From Actimicrobium sp035984655 (GTDB lineage Bacteria; Pseudomonadota; Gammaproteobacteria; Burkholderiales; Burkholderiaceae_D), in contig NZ_JAXCHT010000010.1 in assembly GCF_035984655.1 (NCBI RefSeq), forward strand, positions 59,815-123,814: a DNA stretch of 64,000 bases. Reading direction: 5' to 3'. Position numbers and translations under genes: made by a program. The notes beneath the pieces are model-generated. The model was not told the DNA's origin and searched no databases. It worked only from the letters and a program-made list of their open reading frames with translations. This document shows, piece by piece, positions 17,115 to 25,717 of this stretch; positions within the stretch are counted from its first letter, which is position 1, and each line of letters starts with the position of its first letter.

Positions 17115-17951
17115 TCAGGCTGAAGCCGGTATGCCGCCAACCCGTCCGCGCGTGCCGTGCAGCGTGCGCCGGGCCGAGCCGGCAACCCCCATCCAGCCAC
17201 CCAGGACACCACCGACCATCGCCAGCGTGACGGCGGCGAAGACCATCCAGGCTGCATACCCGGTCCGGCGCACCGCCTCCTCTGCCGCCGTCCGGGCACC
17301 CGGAGCGGCACTTTCCGGATGCCCGGCCACGATCAGCGCCTGGTCGACCAGCATGGCGGCACGATCCTGGTCCATCCCCATTGCGCGCGTCAAGGCGGTG
17401 ATTGCCGGTTCGCGCCGGCCTGCCTGAATGTCCTGCTCAAGCGACTGCAAGACTGTTGCATCGACCCGGCCGGCCTGTCCGCCCAGCATCCCCGCCAGCG
17501 GCGCACCGGGACGGGCACTTTGCATCAGCGTCGGCGCCAGCGTGAAGACGCCACTGACGATGCCGCCACCGATCGATGCCGCCAGCAGGGCAAACAGCAG
17601 AATCGTGACGGCCCACGATACGATGCCATGCAGGACACCATCGACGCGACGCTTCAGACCGGACATCCGGGCCGCGACATAACCGCCCACCACGGTCGCA
17701 ACCAGCAGACACAATCCGGCCCACAACACGGGTCCGGTGGCGCTGATGCCATTGCCGAGGTCCATGATGGCCAGGCCAGTGGCAATACCGAGCAGGGTCA
17801 GCATGATCTGCACCGAGACGCCAGCGGCCACGCCGGCCAGAATAGCGCCCCACCGGACGGCCGAGAACAGCGAGCGCCGCAGCACCGCGCCGGCTGAGTC
17901 ATAGCCGTGTTCCTGATACTCTGCACTGGAGGAATATTGGGTTGTCACCAT
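17115..17951 (-). CDS. Multi-pass membrane protein of unknown function
   Basis: A 278-residue protein with five clear hydrophobic helices. One pair is near residues 32-60 and 75-100, followed by one at about 115-140 and one at about 240-265. A soluble stretch with ALTRAMGMDQDRAAMLVDQ lies between the last two. The N-terminus is polar (TTQYSSSAEYQEHGYDS). The start at 17951 has AAAGGAG upstream; 22 extra codons to an earlier ATG are not needed. Such proteins occur beside stress genes in Burkholderiales, but I cannot name a function. Confidence 0.75.
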   Translation of the reverse strand: MVTTQYSSSAEYQEHGYDSAGAVLRRSLFSAVRWGAILAGVAAGVSVQIMLTLLGIATGLAIMDLGNGISATGPVLWAGLCLLVATVVGGYVAARMSGLKRRVDGVLHGIVSWAVTILLFALLAASIGGGIVSGVFTLAPTLMQSARPGAPLAGMLGGQAGRVDATVLQSLEQDIQAGRREPAITALTRAMGMDQDRAAMLVDQALIVAGHPESAAPGARTAAEEAVRRTGYAAWMVFAAVTLAMVGGVLGGWMGVAGSARRTLHGTRGRVGGIPASA

Positions 17952-18288
17952 GACGGTTACTCCTTTCAAGACGTTCATAGAATGTTGGCCGGCAGCCAGC
18001 CTTGCCGGCGTCGCCATGCCTGCCTGCTGCGCGTTGCGTCCACGCCGCCGGACTGGCGCGGCCGCGTGCTCGCCATTTGTATTTTCCCGATGTTCATGAC
18101 ACTCTGCTTGTAACCAGACACCCTGCTACAGCACCATTCGTGCCTGACCGCCGACGAGGCCGGGACACCGCGGCGACCATGTCGTGGCAAGTAATTTTTA
18201 CAGCGTCCGGTAAGAATTTCAGGCGCGCTGCGCGGCCAGGCGCCCGGCAACAGACGCGCAGCACCCGGTACGGTATCTGCTAACCGCA
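17952..18288. other. Intergenic region between the membrane protein and the hybrid kinase
   Basis: Nothing gene-like is visible in these 337 bases beyond short frames. It holds the divergent promoters of the two flanking genes, which I could not pinpoint. Confidence 0.45.
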
Positions 18289-19617
18289 ATGTGGAGCATC
18301 AACACACAGGCAATGATGGAGAGCAATGACAACGCCCCGCCCCGTCAGTCCACCGGTCAGGATTGTGATGATCTGCTGGCGCGCGAGCGGCGGGCGCGGA
18401 TTCAGGCGGAAATAGCCACACGTGCGCGGGATGAATTCCTGGCCATCGTCTCGCATGAATTGCGCGCGCCACTCAATGGCATCCAGAGCTGGACCCACGT
18501 CCTTGAATACCAGGTCGTCGAGGGGGTCGCCAGCCCGCTGGCCCAGCGTGCGCTCAACGGCATCAAGACCGGCATCGCGCAGCAGGTCCGCCTGATCGAA
18601 GACCTGCTCGATGTCACCCGCATGATGAGCGGAAAATTGCGCCTGGAGAAGCAGCCGCTTGCGCTGTTGCCCGTCATTCGCGCCGCCGTCGACAGCGTGC
18701 GGGCTTCGGCGGCGGCGCGCGGCATTCATCTCGAGAGCAGCTATGCAATCACCGCCGAACAGATCGATGGCGATGCCGACCGCATACAGCAGATCATCTG
18801 GAACCTGCTCTCGAATGCGATCAAGTTCACTCCCGAAGATGGCCACGTCTGGATCAGCGCCAGCCGGGTTGGCAGCCGCCTGTGCGTGGTGGTGCGCGAC
18901 AGCGGCGTGGGCCTTGCGCCGGAGTTTCTGCCAAGACTGTTTGACCGCTTCAGTCAGGCCGATACTTCCAGCACGCGCCGCCACAATGGCCTCGGCCTGG
19001 GACTGTTCCTGGTGCGGCATCTGGTGCAATTGCATGGCGGTCAGGTGGAAGCGAGCAGTCCCGGTCCGGGCCTGGGCTCCAGCTTTACGTTGTGGTTGCC
19101 GTTGCGGCGCGATCAGGACGCCGCCAGCAGCGACGCCGATGCTCGGCTGGTGCCATTGCCTTCGCTGTCCGAGGTGCGCGTCCTGGTCATCGACGACCAG
19201 CCCGAAGCGCGCGATTCGCTCACCGCCTTGCTTACCGGCGCCGGCGCTATCGCCTTTCCGGCTGCCAGTGCGCAGGCCGCGATGACATGGCTGCGCACCC
19301 TGTCGGCGAACAATTTTCCCGACATCCTGGTTTGCGACATCGCCATGCCGGGCGAGGATGGCTATGCGGTGCTGCAGAAAATACGTTGCTGGAGCGGCGC
19401 CGACAACAGCCAGCCGCTGCAGCGCATCCCGGCGCTGGCGCTGACCGCCTTTACCCAGCGCGAGGATCGCATTCGCGCCCTGACGGCGGGCTTTCAGATG
19501 CACGTCACCAAGCCGGTCGCGGCGGAGGAACTGATCGTCGTCATCGCCGCGCTGGCCAGCCGCAATGCGTCACGCAACGCGGCAACAATGACCAGTCTCA
19601 CCGACCCGCCAATCTGA
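18289..19617 (+). CDS. Hybrid sensor histidine kinase with receiver domain
   Basis: A 442-residue soluble hybrid kinase without a recognisable sensor domain. The HisKA box FLAIVSHELRAPLNGIQ carries His56. The ATPase has NLLSNAIKFTPEDG, DSGVGL, FDRFSQAD and GLGLGLFLVR. A receiver domain follows, with VIDDQPEA, the phosphorylatable aspartate in VCDIAMPGEDGY and the lysine in VTKPV. With no membrane segment or input domain of its own, it may respond to a partner protein. Downstream ATGs at 18313 and 18316 are possible alternative starts. Confidence 0.9.
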   Translation: MWSINTQAMMESNDNAPPRQSTGQDCDDLLARERRARIQAEIATRARDEFLAIVSHELRAPLNGIQSWTHVLEYQVVEGVASPLAQRALNGIKTGIAQQVRLIEDLLDVTRMMSGKLRLEKQPLALLPVIRAAVDSVRASAAARGIHLESSYAITAEQIDGDADRIQQIIWNLLSNAIKFTPEDGHVWISASRVGSRLCVVVRDSGVGLAPEFLPRLFDRFSQADTSSTRRHNGLGLGLFLVRHLVQLHGGQVEASSPGPGLGSSFTLWLPLRRDQDAASSDADARLVPLPSLSEVRVLVIDDQPEARDSLTALLTGAGAIAFPAASAQAAMTWLRTLSANNFPDILVCDIAMPGEDGYAVLQKIRCWSGADNSQPLQRIPALALTAFTQREDRIRALTAGFQMHVTKPVAAEELIVVIAALASRNASRNAATMTSLTDPPI

Positions 19618-19660
19618 TTGCGTACAATAGCCGTTCTCCCCGACCTCTCCAGACGCGCAC

Positions 19661-20602
19661 ATGAACCAACTCGATCAGCTCAAGCAGTTCACCACGATTG
19701 TTGCCGACACCGGCGATTTCCAGAGCATCAAGGCGTACGCGCCGCAGGATGCCACCACGAACCCCTCGCTGATCCTGAAGGCGGTCCAGAAGCCGGAATA
19801 TCGTCATCTGCTGGAACAGGCCGTACGCGATCACGCCGGCCAGTCGACTGCCGCCACCGTCGATGGCTTGCTGATCGCCTTCGGCCTGGAAATCCTGCGA
19901 CTGATTCCGGGTCGTGTCTCGACCGAGACCGATGCGCGGCTGTCGTTCGATACGGTTGGCACCGTCGAAAAAGGACGCAAGCTGATTGCCCTGTATGAGG
20001 CGGCCGGGATTCCGCGCGAACGCATCCTGATCAAGATTGCCTCGACCTGGGAAGGCATTCGCGCCGCCGCCATCCTGGAGAAGGAACAGATTCGTTGCAA
20101 CATGACCTTGCTGTTTGCACTGCCGCAAGCCATTGCGTGCGCCGATGCCGGGGCGCAGCTGATCTCGCCCTTTGTCGGACGCATCTACGACTGGTACAAG
20201 AAATCCACCGGACTCGATTACATTGGCGCCGACGATCCCGGCGTACAGTCGGTCAAGCGCATCTACAGCTATTACCGCAAGTTCGGCTACCGCACCGAAG
20301 TCATGGGCGCAAGCTTCCGCAACACCTCGCAGATCATCGAACTGGCTGGCTGCGACCTGCTCACCATCAGCCCGGACCTGTTGCAAAAACTGGCTGAAAG
20401 CAATGCCACGTTGAGCCGCAAGCTCAGCCCTGAAATCGCCCAGGCCAGCGATCTGCAAAAGATCACGCTCGATGAAAAATCGTTCCGCGCCATGTGCAAT
20501 GACGATGCGATGGCGACCGAAAAACTGGCCGAAGGCATTCGAGCCTTCTGCGCCGACTCGCAGAAGCTCGACGGCATGGTGGATGTATTACGCGGCGACT
20601 GA
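19661..20602 (+). CDS. tal: Transaldolase
   Basis: Transaldolase of the non-oxidative pentose phosphate pathway, transferring a dihydroxyacetone unit between sugar phosphates in the cytoplasm. The 313-residue length matches TalB. Motifs seen are DATTNPSLILKA near residue 30, the Schiff-base lysine in ILIKIASTWEGIRAA near residue 128, NMTLLFALPQA, ISPFVGRIYDWYK and RNTSQIIELAGCDLLTISP. It follows the hybrid kinase gene after 43 bases, with no clear terminator between. Confidence 0.96.
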   Translation: MNQLDQLKQFTTIVADTGDFQSIKAYAPQDATTNPSLILKAVQKPEYRHLLEQAVRDHAGQSTAATVDGLLIAFGLEILRLIPGRVSTETDARLSFDTVGTVEKGRKLIALYEAAGIPRERILIKIASTWEGIRAAAILEKEQIRCNMTLLFALPQAIACADAGAQLISPFVGRIYDWYKKSTGLDYIGADDPGVQSVKRIYSYYRKFGYRTEVMGASFRNTSQIIELAGCDLLTISPDLLQKLAESNATLSRKLSPEIAQASDLQKITLDEKSFRAMCNDDAMATEKLAEGIRAFCADSQKLDGMVDVLRGD

Positions 20603-20803
20603 ACAGTTCCCTGCGCAGCGACATAGTCGCGCCATCATTGATCGGCATCAGGACACCGGCCGACAAGATTGTTTTTTAGTTTTGGTTGACTACCATGACC
20701 GCTCTGCCGCGTGCATCGCGTGTGCATCACAATCCGGTTTGATGGGATGGTGCATGCCGATTCACTGGCGACAGGCCACCACTACTTTCCCAAGGAGTTG
20801 AGC

Positions 20804-21091
20804 ATGGATGCAACGCAAAAAGACAAGGATGATGATCAGAGTTCCAGAAAAGGTTCGCAATCTGGTTCCCGCAGCACCGGTACCCAGGGCGGCAGCCACG
20901 AACAGCAGGTCGACGCTGGCCGTCAAAGTCACAAGAATGAGGGCGGCAGTGGCGGCGGTTCGCGCCAATCTGCAGATGACGACCAGTCATCGGGCAAATC
21001 CCGGTCAGGCTCAAGCTCGGGTTCCAGCCGGGGCGGCACCCATGAACAGCACGTCGAAGCCGGCCGCCAAAGTCACAAGAACGAAAAATAA
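20804..21091 (+). CDS. Small hydrophilic repeat protein (stress-protein-like)
   Basis: A 95-residue, extremely hydrophilic Gly/Ser/Gln/Lys-rich protein made of two copies of a unit of about 45 residues. Each unit has a DDDQSS-type start and a GGxHEQxVxAGRQSHKN end. It resembles the KGG-type stress-induced repeat proteins, but the glycine core differs. It is probably intrinsically disordered. The ATG at 20804 follows AAGGAG at a good distance; an in-frame upstream ATG lacks a binding site. A good terminator follows directly. Confidence 0.78.
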   Translation: MDATQKDKDDDQSSRKGSQSGSRSTGTQGGSHEQQVDAGRQSHKNEGGSGGGSRQSADDDQSSGKSRSGSSSGSSRGGTHEQHVEAGRQSHKNEK

Positions 21092-21113
21092 ACCGAAGTC
21101 ATTGCCAAGACAT

Positions 21114-21143
21114 GGGCGTGCGATTGCAGCACGCCTTTTTTTT
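21114..21143 (+). terminator. Rho-independent terminator after the repeat protein
   Basis: GGCGTGC (21115-21121) pairs with GCACGCC (21129-21135) around a seven-base loop, followed by eight T residues. It ends the rightward transcript before the convergent fdsA gene. Confidence 0.88.
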
Positions 21144-21160
21144 GCCGGGCGCGTGTTGGT

Positions 21161-23968
21161 TCAGCCCCCCAATATTTGCCCGCCGCCAAAACTGGTCTGT
21201 GGCGCCACCACACCGCCGACCCGCAACCGCACGGCGCAATACTTAAACTCCGGAATCTTGCCGAATGGATCGAGCGCCGGATTGGTCAGTCGGTTGATCG
21301 CCGCTTCGTAGTAGCAGAACGGCACGAACACCGCGCCGCGCGGCGAACTGTCGTCGGCGCGCGCATACAGGCTGACCTGGCCGCGACGCGACTCCAGCGT
21401 AATCACGTCGCCCGGCTGTGCGCCCAGTTCGGCCAGGTCGAGCGGATGCACCAGCGCCACCGGGTCGGGTTCCAGCGCATCCAGCACCGCAGCGCGGCGC
21501 GTCATGCTGCCGGTGTGCCAATGCTCCAGCTGGCGGCCGGTGATCAGCACATGCGGAAAGTCGCTGTCGGGCCGTTCGTTGGCGGGAATGATGTCGGCCG
21601 GAACGAAGCGCGCGCGCCCGCTTTCGGTCGGGAAGTGATCGGTAAACACCACTGACTCACCCGGGTCGCCTTCTTCGTGACACGGATAGGTGATCGACTG
21701 TTCGCGCTCGAGTCGTTCCCAGCGCATGCCATGGATGCTGGGCATGCTGCTGCGCATTTCGTCAAATACATCGGCAACGCTGCCGTAGTGCCAGTCCAGT
21801 CCCATGCGCGCGGCAATCTGCTGGATGATCCACAGATCCTGTTTGGCCTGGCCGGGCGGTTGCAGCGCCTGGCGACCGATTTGCACCAGCCGGTCGGTGT
21901 TGGTGAAGCTGCCGGTTTTTTCGGGAAAGGCGGAGGCCGGCAAAATCACGTCAGCCAGGTAGGCGGTCTCGGTCAGGAAAATATCCTGCACCACCAGATG
22001 TTCCAGTGCCGCCAGTGACTCGCGCGCGTGATTGGCATCGGGGTCCGACATGGCCGGATTCTCGCCCATGATGTACATGCCGCGCACGCTGCCGGCCTTG
22101 ATCGCGTTCATCACCTCGACCACCGTCAGGCCTGGCTGGCGATCCAGCGGCACGCCCCACAGTTGCTCGAACTTGGCAATCGCGGCCGGATTGTCCACGC
22201 GCTGGTAATCGGGATACATCATCGGAATCAGTCCGGCATCGGAGGCGCCCTGCACGTTGTTCTGGCCGCGCAGCGGATGCAGACCGGTGCCGGGCCGGCC
22301 GATCTGCCCGGTCATCAGTGCCAGCGCGATCAGGCAGCGCGCATTGTCGGTGCCATGCACGTGCTGCGAGATGCCCATGCCCCACAGGATCATCGATCCC
22401 TTCGAGGTCGCATACAGGCGCGCGACATAGCGAATCAGCTCGGCATCAACGCCGCAGATCGGCGCCATCAACTCGGGACTGTAACCCTCGACATTGGCCT
22501 TCAGTGCGTCGAAGCCGATGGTGCGACTGTCGATGAAACCCTGGTCGACCAGTCCTTCGTGCACGATCACATGCATCATGGCGTTGAGCAGCGCCACATC
22601 GGTGTCCGGCTTGAATTGCACAAAACGGTGCGCCAGGCGCGCCATGTCGGAACGGCGCGGGTCCATCACGATCAGTTTGGTGCCGTTGTTGACCGCGTTC
22701 TTGATCCACGTCGCGCCGACCGGATGGTTGACCGTCGGGTTGGCGCCAATGACGATGACGACCTCGGCCTTGATGACATCCATCACCGGATTCGATACCG
22801 CGCCCGAGCCAATCCCTTCGAGCAGCGCCGCCACCGAAGAGGCGTGGCACAGCCGGGTGCAGTGGTCGACATTATTGGAGCCGAAGCCGGTGCGCACCAG
22901 CTTCTGAAACAGATAGGCCTCTTCGTTGCTGCCTTTGGCGGAGCCAAAACCGGCCAGCGATTTCTTGCCGTGCGTATCGCGAATCTGCAGGAATTTGCTG
23001 GCCGTCAGCGCCAGCGCTTCGTCCCACGTCGCTTCGCGGAACACGTCCAGCACATGGTCCGGGTCCATCGTGAACTCACCGCGTTTGGGCGCATCGTCGC
23101 GCCGGATCAGCGGCACCGTCAGGCGCTGGGCGTGATGGGCGTAGTCAAAGCCGTAGCGGCCCTTGACGCACAAGCGCTTGTGATTGGCCGGGCCGTCGCG
23201 GCCTTCGACGAACAGGATCTTGTTGTCCTTGACGTTATACGTGAGCTGGCAACCGACGCCGCAGTATGGGCAGACCGAATCCACCTGCTTGTCCGGCACT
23301 ACCAGCGCTGCCGCGCGCGCCGGCATCAGGGCGCCGGTCGGACAGGCCTGCACGCATTCGCCGCAGGCCACGCAGGTCGAGGCGCCCATCGGGTCGTTCA
23401 TGTCGAACACGATGGCGGCATGCGCGCCACGAAACGCCAGTCCGATCACGTCATTGACCTGCTCGTCCCGACAGGCCCGCACGCAACGCGTGCACTGGAT
23501 GCAGGCATCCAGATTGACCGCAATCGCGGGATGCGACAGATCGGCCGCAACCGCCGTGCGCGGCGCAAAACGCGGCTTGCCGACGCCCAGCTTGCCGGCC
23601 CATTGATCGACTTCGTTATGCCGTGTGAATTCCGTCTCCGGCATATCGGACTGCAGCATTTCCAGCACCATCTGCTGCGCTTTCACGGCGCGCAGACTGT
23701 CGGTGGTGACCACCATGCCGGCACTCGGATTGCGGCAGCAGGCCGGCGCCAGCACGCGTTCGCCGTTGATCTCCACCATGCAGGCGCGACAGTTGCCGGC
23801 GGTGTCGAGCCCGGCCTTATAGCACAGGCGCGGCACCTCGATGCCTTCGCGCTCGGCGACCTCGATCAGGGTCTCGTTGCCACGGGCGCTGACGGTGCGG
23901 CCGTTGAGCGTGAAATCGATGGTCGGCAGCCGGATGGCTGAGCGCTCATTGCGGGTGATGGCATTCAT
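21161..23968 (-). CDS. fdsA: NAD-dependent formate dehydrogenase, alpha (molybdenum) subunit
   Basis: The 935-residue catalytic subunit oxidises formate to CO2. The order is a NuoG-like N-terminus with a 2Fe-2S site (CYKAGLDTAGNCRACM), 4Fe-4S motifs CIQCTRCVRAC and CVACGECVQACPTGAL, then CPYCGVGC ahead of the bis-MGD molybdenum domain. HCTRLCHASSV near residue 380 supplies the likely molybdenum-ligand cysteine, which argues against selenocysteine. GMGISQHVHGTDNAR and the C-terminal GRQLEHWHTGSMTRR belong to the cofactor-binding part. Its start overlaps the fdsB stop (ATGA). The maturation genes fdsC and fdsD do not follow it. Confidence 0.93.
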   Translation of the reverse strand: MNAITRNERSAIRLPTIDFTLNGRTVSARGNETLIEVAEREGIEVPRLCYKAGLDTAGNCRACMVEINGERVLAPACCRNPSAGMVVTTDSLRAVKAQQMVLEMLQSDMPETEFTRHNEVDQWAGKLGVGKPRFAPRTAVAADLSHPAIAVNLDACIQCTRCVRACRDEQVNDVIGLAFRGAHAAIVFDMNDPMGASTCVACGECVQACPTGALMPARAAALVVPDKQVDSVCPYCGVGCQLTYNVKDNKILFVEGRDGPANHKRLCVKGRYGFDYAHHAQRLTVPLIRRDDAPKRGEFTMDPDHVLDVFREATWDEALALTASKFLQIRDTHGKKSLAGFGSAKGSNEEAYLFQKLVRTGFGSNNVDHCTRLCHASSVAALLEGIGSGAVSNPVMDVIKAEVVIVIGANPTVNHPVGATWIKNAVNNGTKLIVMDPRRSDMARLAHRFVQFKPDTDVALLNAMMHVIVHEGLVDQGFIDSRTIGFDALKANVEGYSPELMAPICGVDAELIRYVARLYATSKGSMILWGMGISQHVHGTDNARCLIALALMTGQIGRPGTGLHPLRGQNNVQGASDAGLIPMMYPDYQRVDNPAAIAKFEQLWGVPLDRQPGLTVVEVMNAIKAGSVRGMYIMGENPAMSDPDANHARESLAALEHLVVQDIFLTETAYLADVILPASAFPEKTGSFTNTDRLVQIGRQALQPPGQAKQDLWIIQQIAARMGLDWHYGSVADVFDEMRSSMPSIHGMRWERLEREQSITYPCHEEGDPGESVVFTDHFPTESGRARFVPADIIPANERPDSDFPHVLITGRQLEHWHTGSMTRRAAVLDALEPDPVALVHPLDLAELGAQPGDVITLESRRGQVSLYARADDSSPRGAVFVPFCYYEAAINRLTNPALDPFGKIPEFKYCAVRLRVGGVVAPQTSFGGGQILGG

Positions 23969-25692
23969 GATGTGGCCTGTGGCAGGTTCAGTTCATGCGG
24001 AAAGTATTTGATGACGCAGTCGACCGGATTGGGTGCGGCCTGGCCGAGACCGCAGATGGAGGCGTCGCGCATCACGGCCGACAGATCGGCCAGCAGGTTC
24101 ACGTCCCAGCGCGGTTGCTCGATCAGGGTCAGGGCCTTGGCCGTCCCTACCCGGCACGGCGTGCACTGGCCGCAGGATTCTTCCTTGAAAAAGCGCATCA
24201 GGTTGCGCGCGGCGTCGACCACCGAATCGCGCTCGGACAGCACGATGATGGCAGCCGAGCCGATGAAGCAGCCATGCGGTTGCAGCGTATCGAAGTCGAG
24301 AGGAATGTTGTTCATCGAAGCCGGCAGGATGCCGCCCGAGGCGCCACCCGGCAGGTAGGCATACAGCGTCTCTCCCTCCAGCATCCCGCCACAATGCTCG
24401 TCGATCAGCTCGTTGATGGTGATGCCGGCAGGCGCCAGATGCACCCCCGGCAACCGGACGCGGCCAGACACCGAGAATGAGCGCAAGCCCTTGCGTCCGT
24501 TGCGGCCCTGCGCGCCGAACCATGGACCGCCCTTTTCCAGAATCCGGCGTACCCAGTACAGGGTTTCAAAATTGTGCTCCAGCGTCGGGCGTCCGAACAA
24601 GCCGACCTGGGCAACGTACGGCGGACGCAACCGGGGCATACCGCGCTTGCCTTCGATCGATTCGATCATGGCCGATTCCTCGCCGCAAATATAGGCGCCG
24701 GCGCCGCGTCGCAAGTGGATTTGCGGCATCGCCCGCATCGGTGCGGCGGCCTGCAGCTTGGCGATCTCGGTGGTCAGCAGGGCGCGACAGCCGTGGTATT
24801 CGTCGCGCAAATAAATGTAGATGTCATCAATGCCGACCGCCCATGCCGCGATCAGCATGCCTTCCAGAAAACGATGCGGATCGCGTTCGAGATAGGTGCG
24901 ATCCTTGAACGTGCCCGGCTCGCCTTCATCAATATTGACCGCCATCAATCGCGGCCCGACTTCAGCGCGCACGATGCGCCATTTCCGGCCGGCCGGGAAG
25001 CCTGCCCCGCCCAGTCCGCGCAGTCCGGAATCTTCCATCGCCTTCAATACCGATTCAAGCTCCAGCTTGCCGCTAAGGCAGTCCTTGAGCAACTGGTAGC
25101 CGCCATGTTCCAGGTATTGTTCCAGATCGATCGCCGCTTCAGGATGGTGCACGGTCTGTTTTGCGCTAACGGCGGCCTGCACCGCTGCGCAGTCGGCATG
25201 CGGTACCGGGCATTGCCCGACGATCACCGCCGGCGCCTGCTCGCAGCGGCCCACACAGGGCGCGGGGATGACGCGGATTTCCTTGCCGAACAAGGTCGGC
25301 AAGCGCGCCAGCAGTTCCTGTGCGCCGGCCAGGTCGCAACTGAGGCCATCGCATACGCGCACCGTTATTTCCGGGGCGGCCGGGATCTTGCCGTCGGCAT
25401 CTTCGCGCACCACCGAAAAGTGATGATAGAAGGTCGCCACTTCATACACCGCCGCTTGCGACATGCGCATTTCCTGCGCCAGCGCCGCCAGATGCGATGT
25501 CGCCAGCTGGCCAAAGTGATCGTTAATCCGGTGCAGATGTTCGATCAGCAAATCCGGCTGGCGCGACGCGTCGCCCAGCAGCATTTGCACCTCGGCCAGC
25601 GCCTCGGGCCGGACCCGGCGCCCTTTCGGCGCCTCGCGCTTGCGTTGCCGGCTGGCTGGCGCGGCGATGATCGGAATGACGGTAGGTTTCAA
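23965..25692 (-). CDS. fdsB: Formate dehydrogenase NADH-side subunit (NuoE-NuoF fusion)
   Basis: A 575-residue subunit that passes electrons from FdsA to NAD+. The N-terminal 155 residues are NuoE/FdsG-like, with a 2Fe-2S ligand pattern CDGLSC plus APCVGRCEQAP. The rest is NuoF-like: FMN/NADH-binding GLRGLGGAGFPAGRKW, NIDEGEPGTFKDR, ICGEESAMIESIEG and the 4Fe-4S CGQCTPCRVGT. There is no ATG before the NuoE part unless the frame is run back through the transporter gene to 25782. A TTG at 25692 with GAGG six bases upstream is the likely start. It is coupled to fdsA. Confidence 0.9.
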   Translation of the reverse strand: MKPTVIPIIAAPASRQRKREAPKGRRVRPEALAEVQMLLGDASRQPDLLIEHLHRINDHFGQLATSHLAALAQEMRMSQAAVYEVATFYHHFSVVREDADGKIPAAPEITVRVCDGLSCDLAGAQELLARLPTLFGKEIRVIPAPCVGRCEQAPAVIVGQCPVPHADCAAVQAAVSAKQTVHHPEAAIDLEQYLEHGGYQLLKDCLSGKLELESVLKAMEDSGLRGLGGAGFPAGRKWRIVRAEVGPRLMAVNIDEGEPGTFKDRTYLERDPHRFLEGMLIAAWAVGIDDIYIYLRDEYHGCRALLTTEIAKLQAAAPMRAMPQIHLRRGAGAYICGEESAMIESIEGKRGMPRLRPPYVAQVGLFGRPTLEHNFETLYWVRRILEKGGPWFGAQGRNGRKGLRSFSVSGRVRLPGVHLAPAGITINELIDEHCGGMLEGETLYAYLPGGASGGILPASMNNIPLDFDTLQPHGCFIGSAAIIVLSERDSVVDAARNLMRFFKEESCGQCTPCRVGTAKALTLIEQPRWDVNLLADLSAVMRDASICGLGQAAPNPVDCVIKYFPHELNLPQATS

Positions 25693-25717
25693 AACCGGCC
25701 TCGATGATTCGATCGGA

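Noticed and set aside
20804..21091. Two repeated units considered as a DNA repeat array
   Set aside because: They lie inside one frame, there are only two copies, and the conservation is at protein level; there is no CRISPR-like spacing.
22028..23941. A 637-codon rightward open frame
   Set aside because: It lies wholly antisense to fdsA, which has intact Fe-S and molybdenum motifs; the composition is the usual Arg/His-rich shadow of a GC-rich gene.
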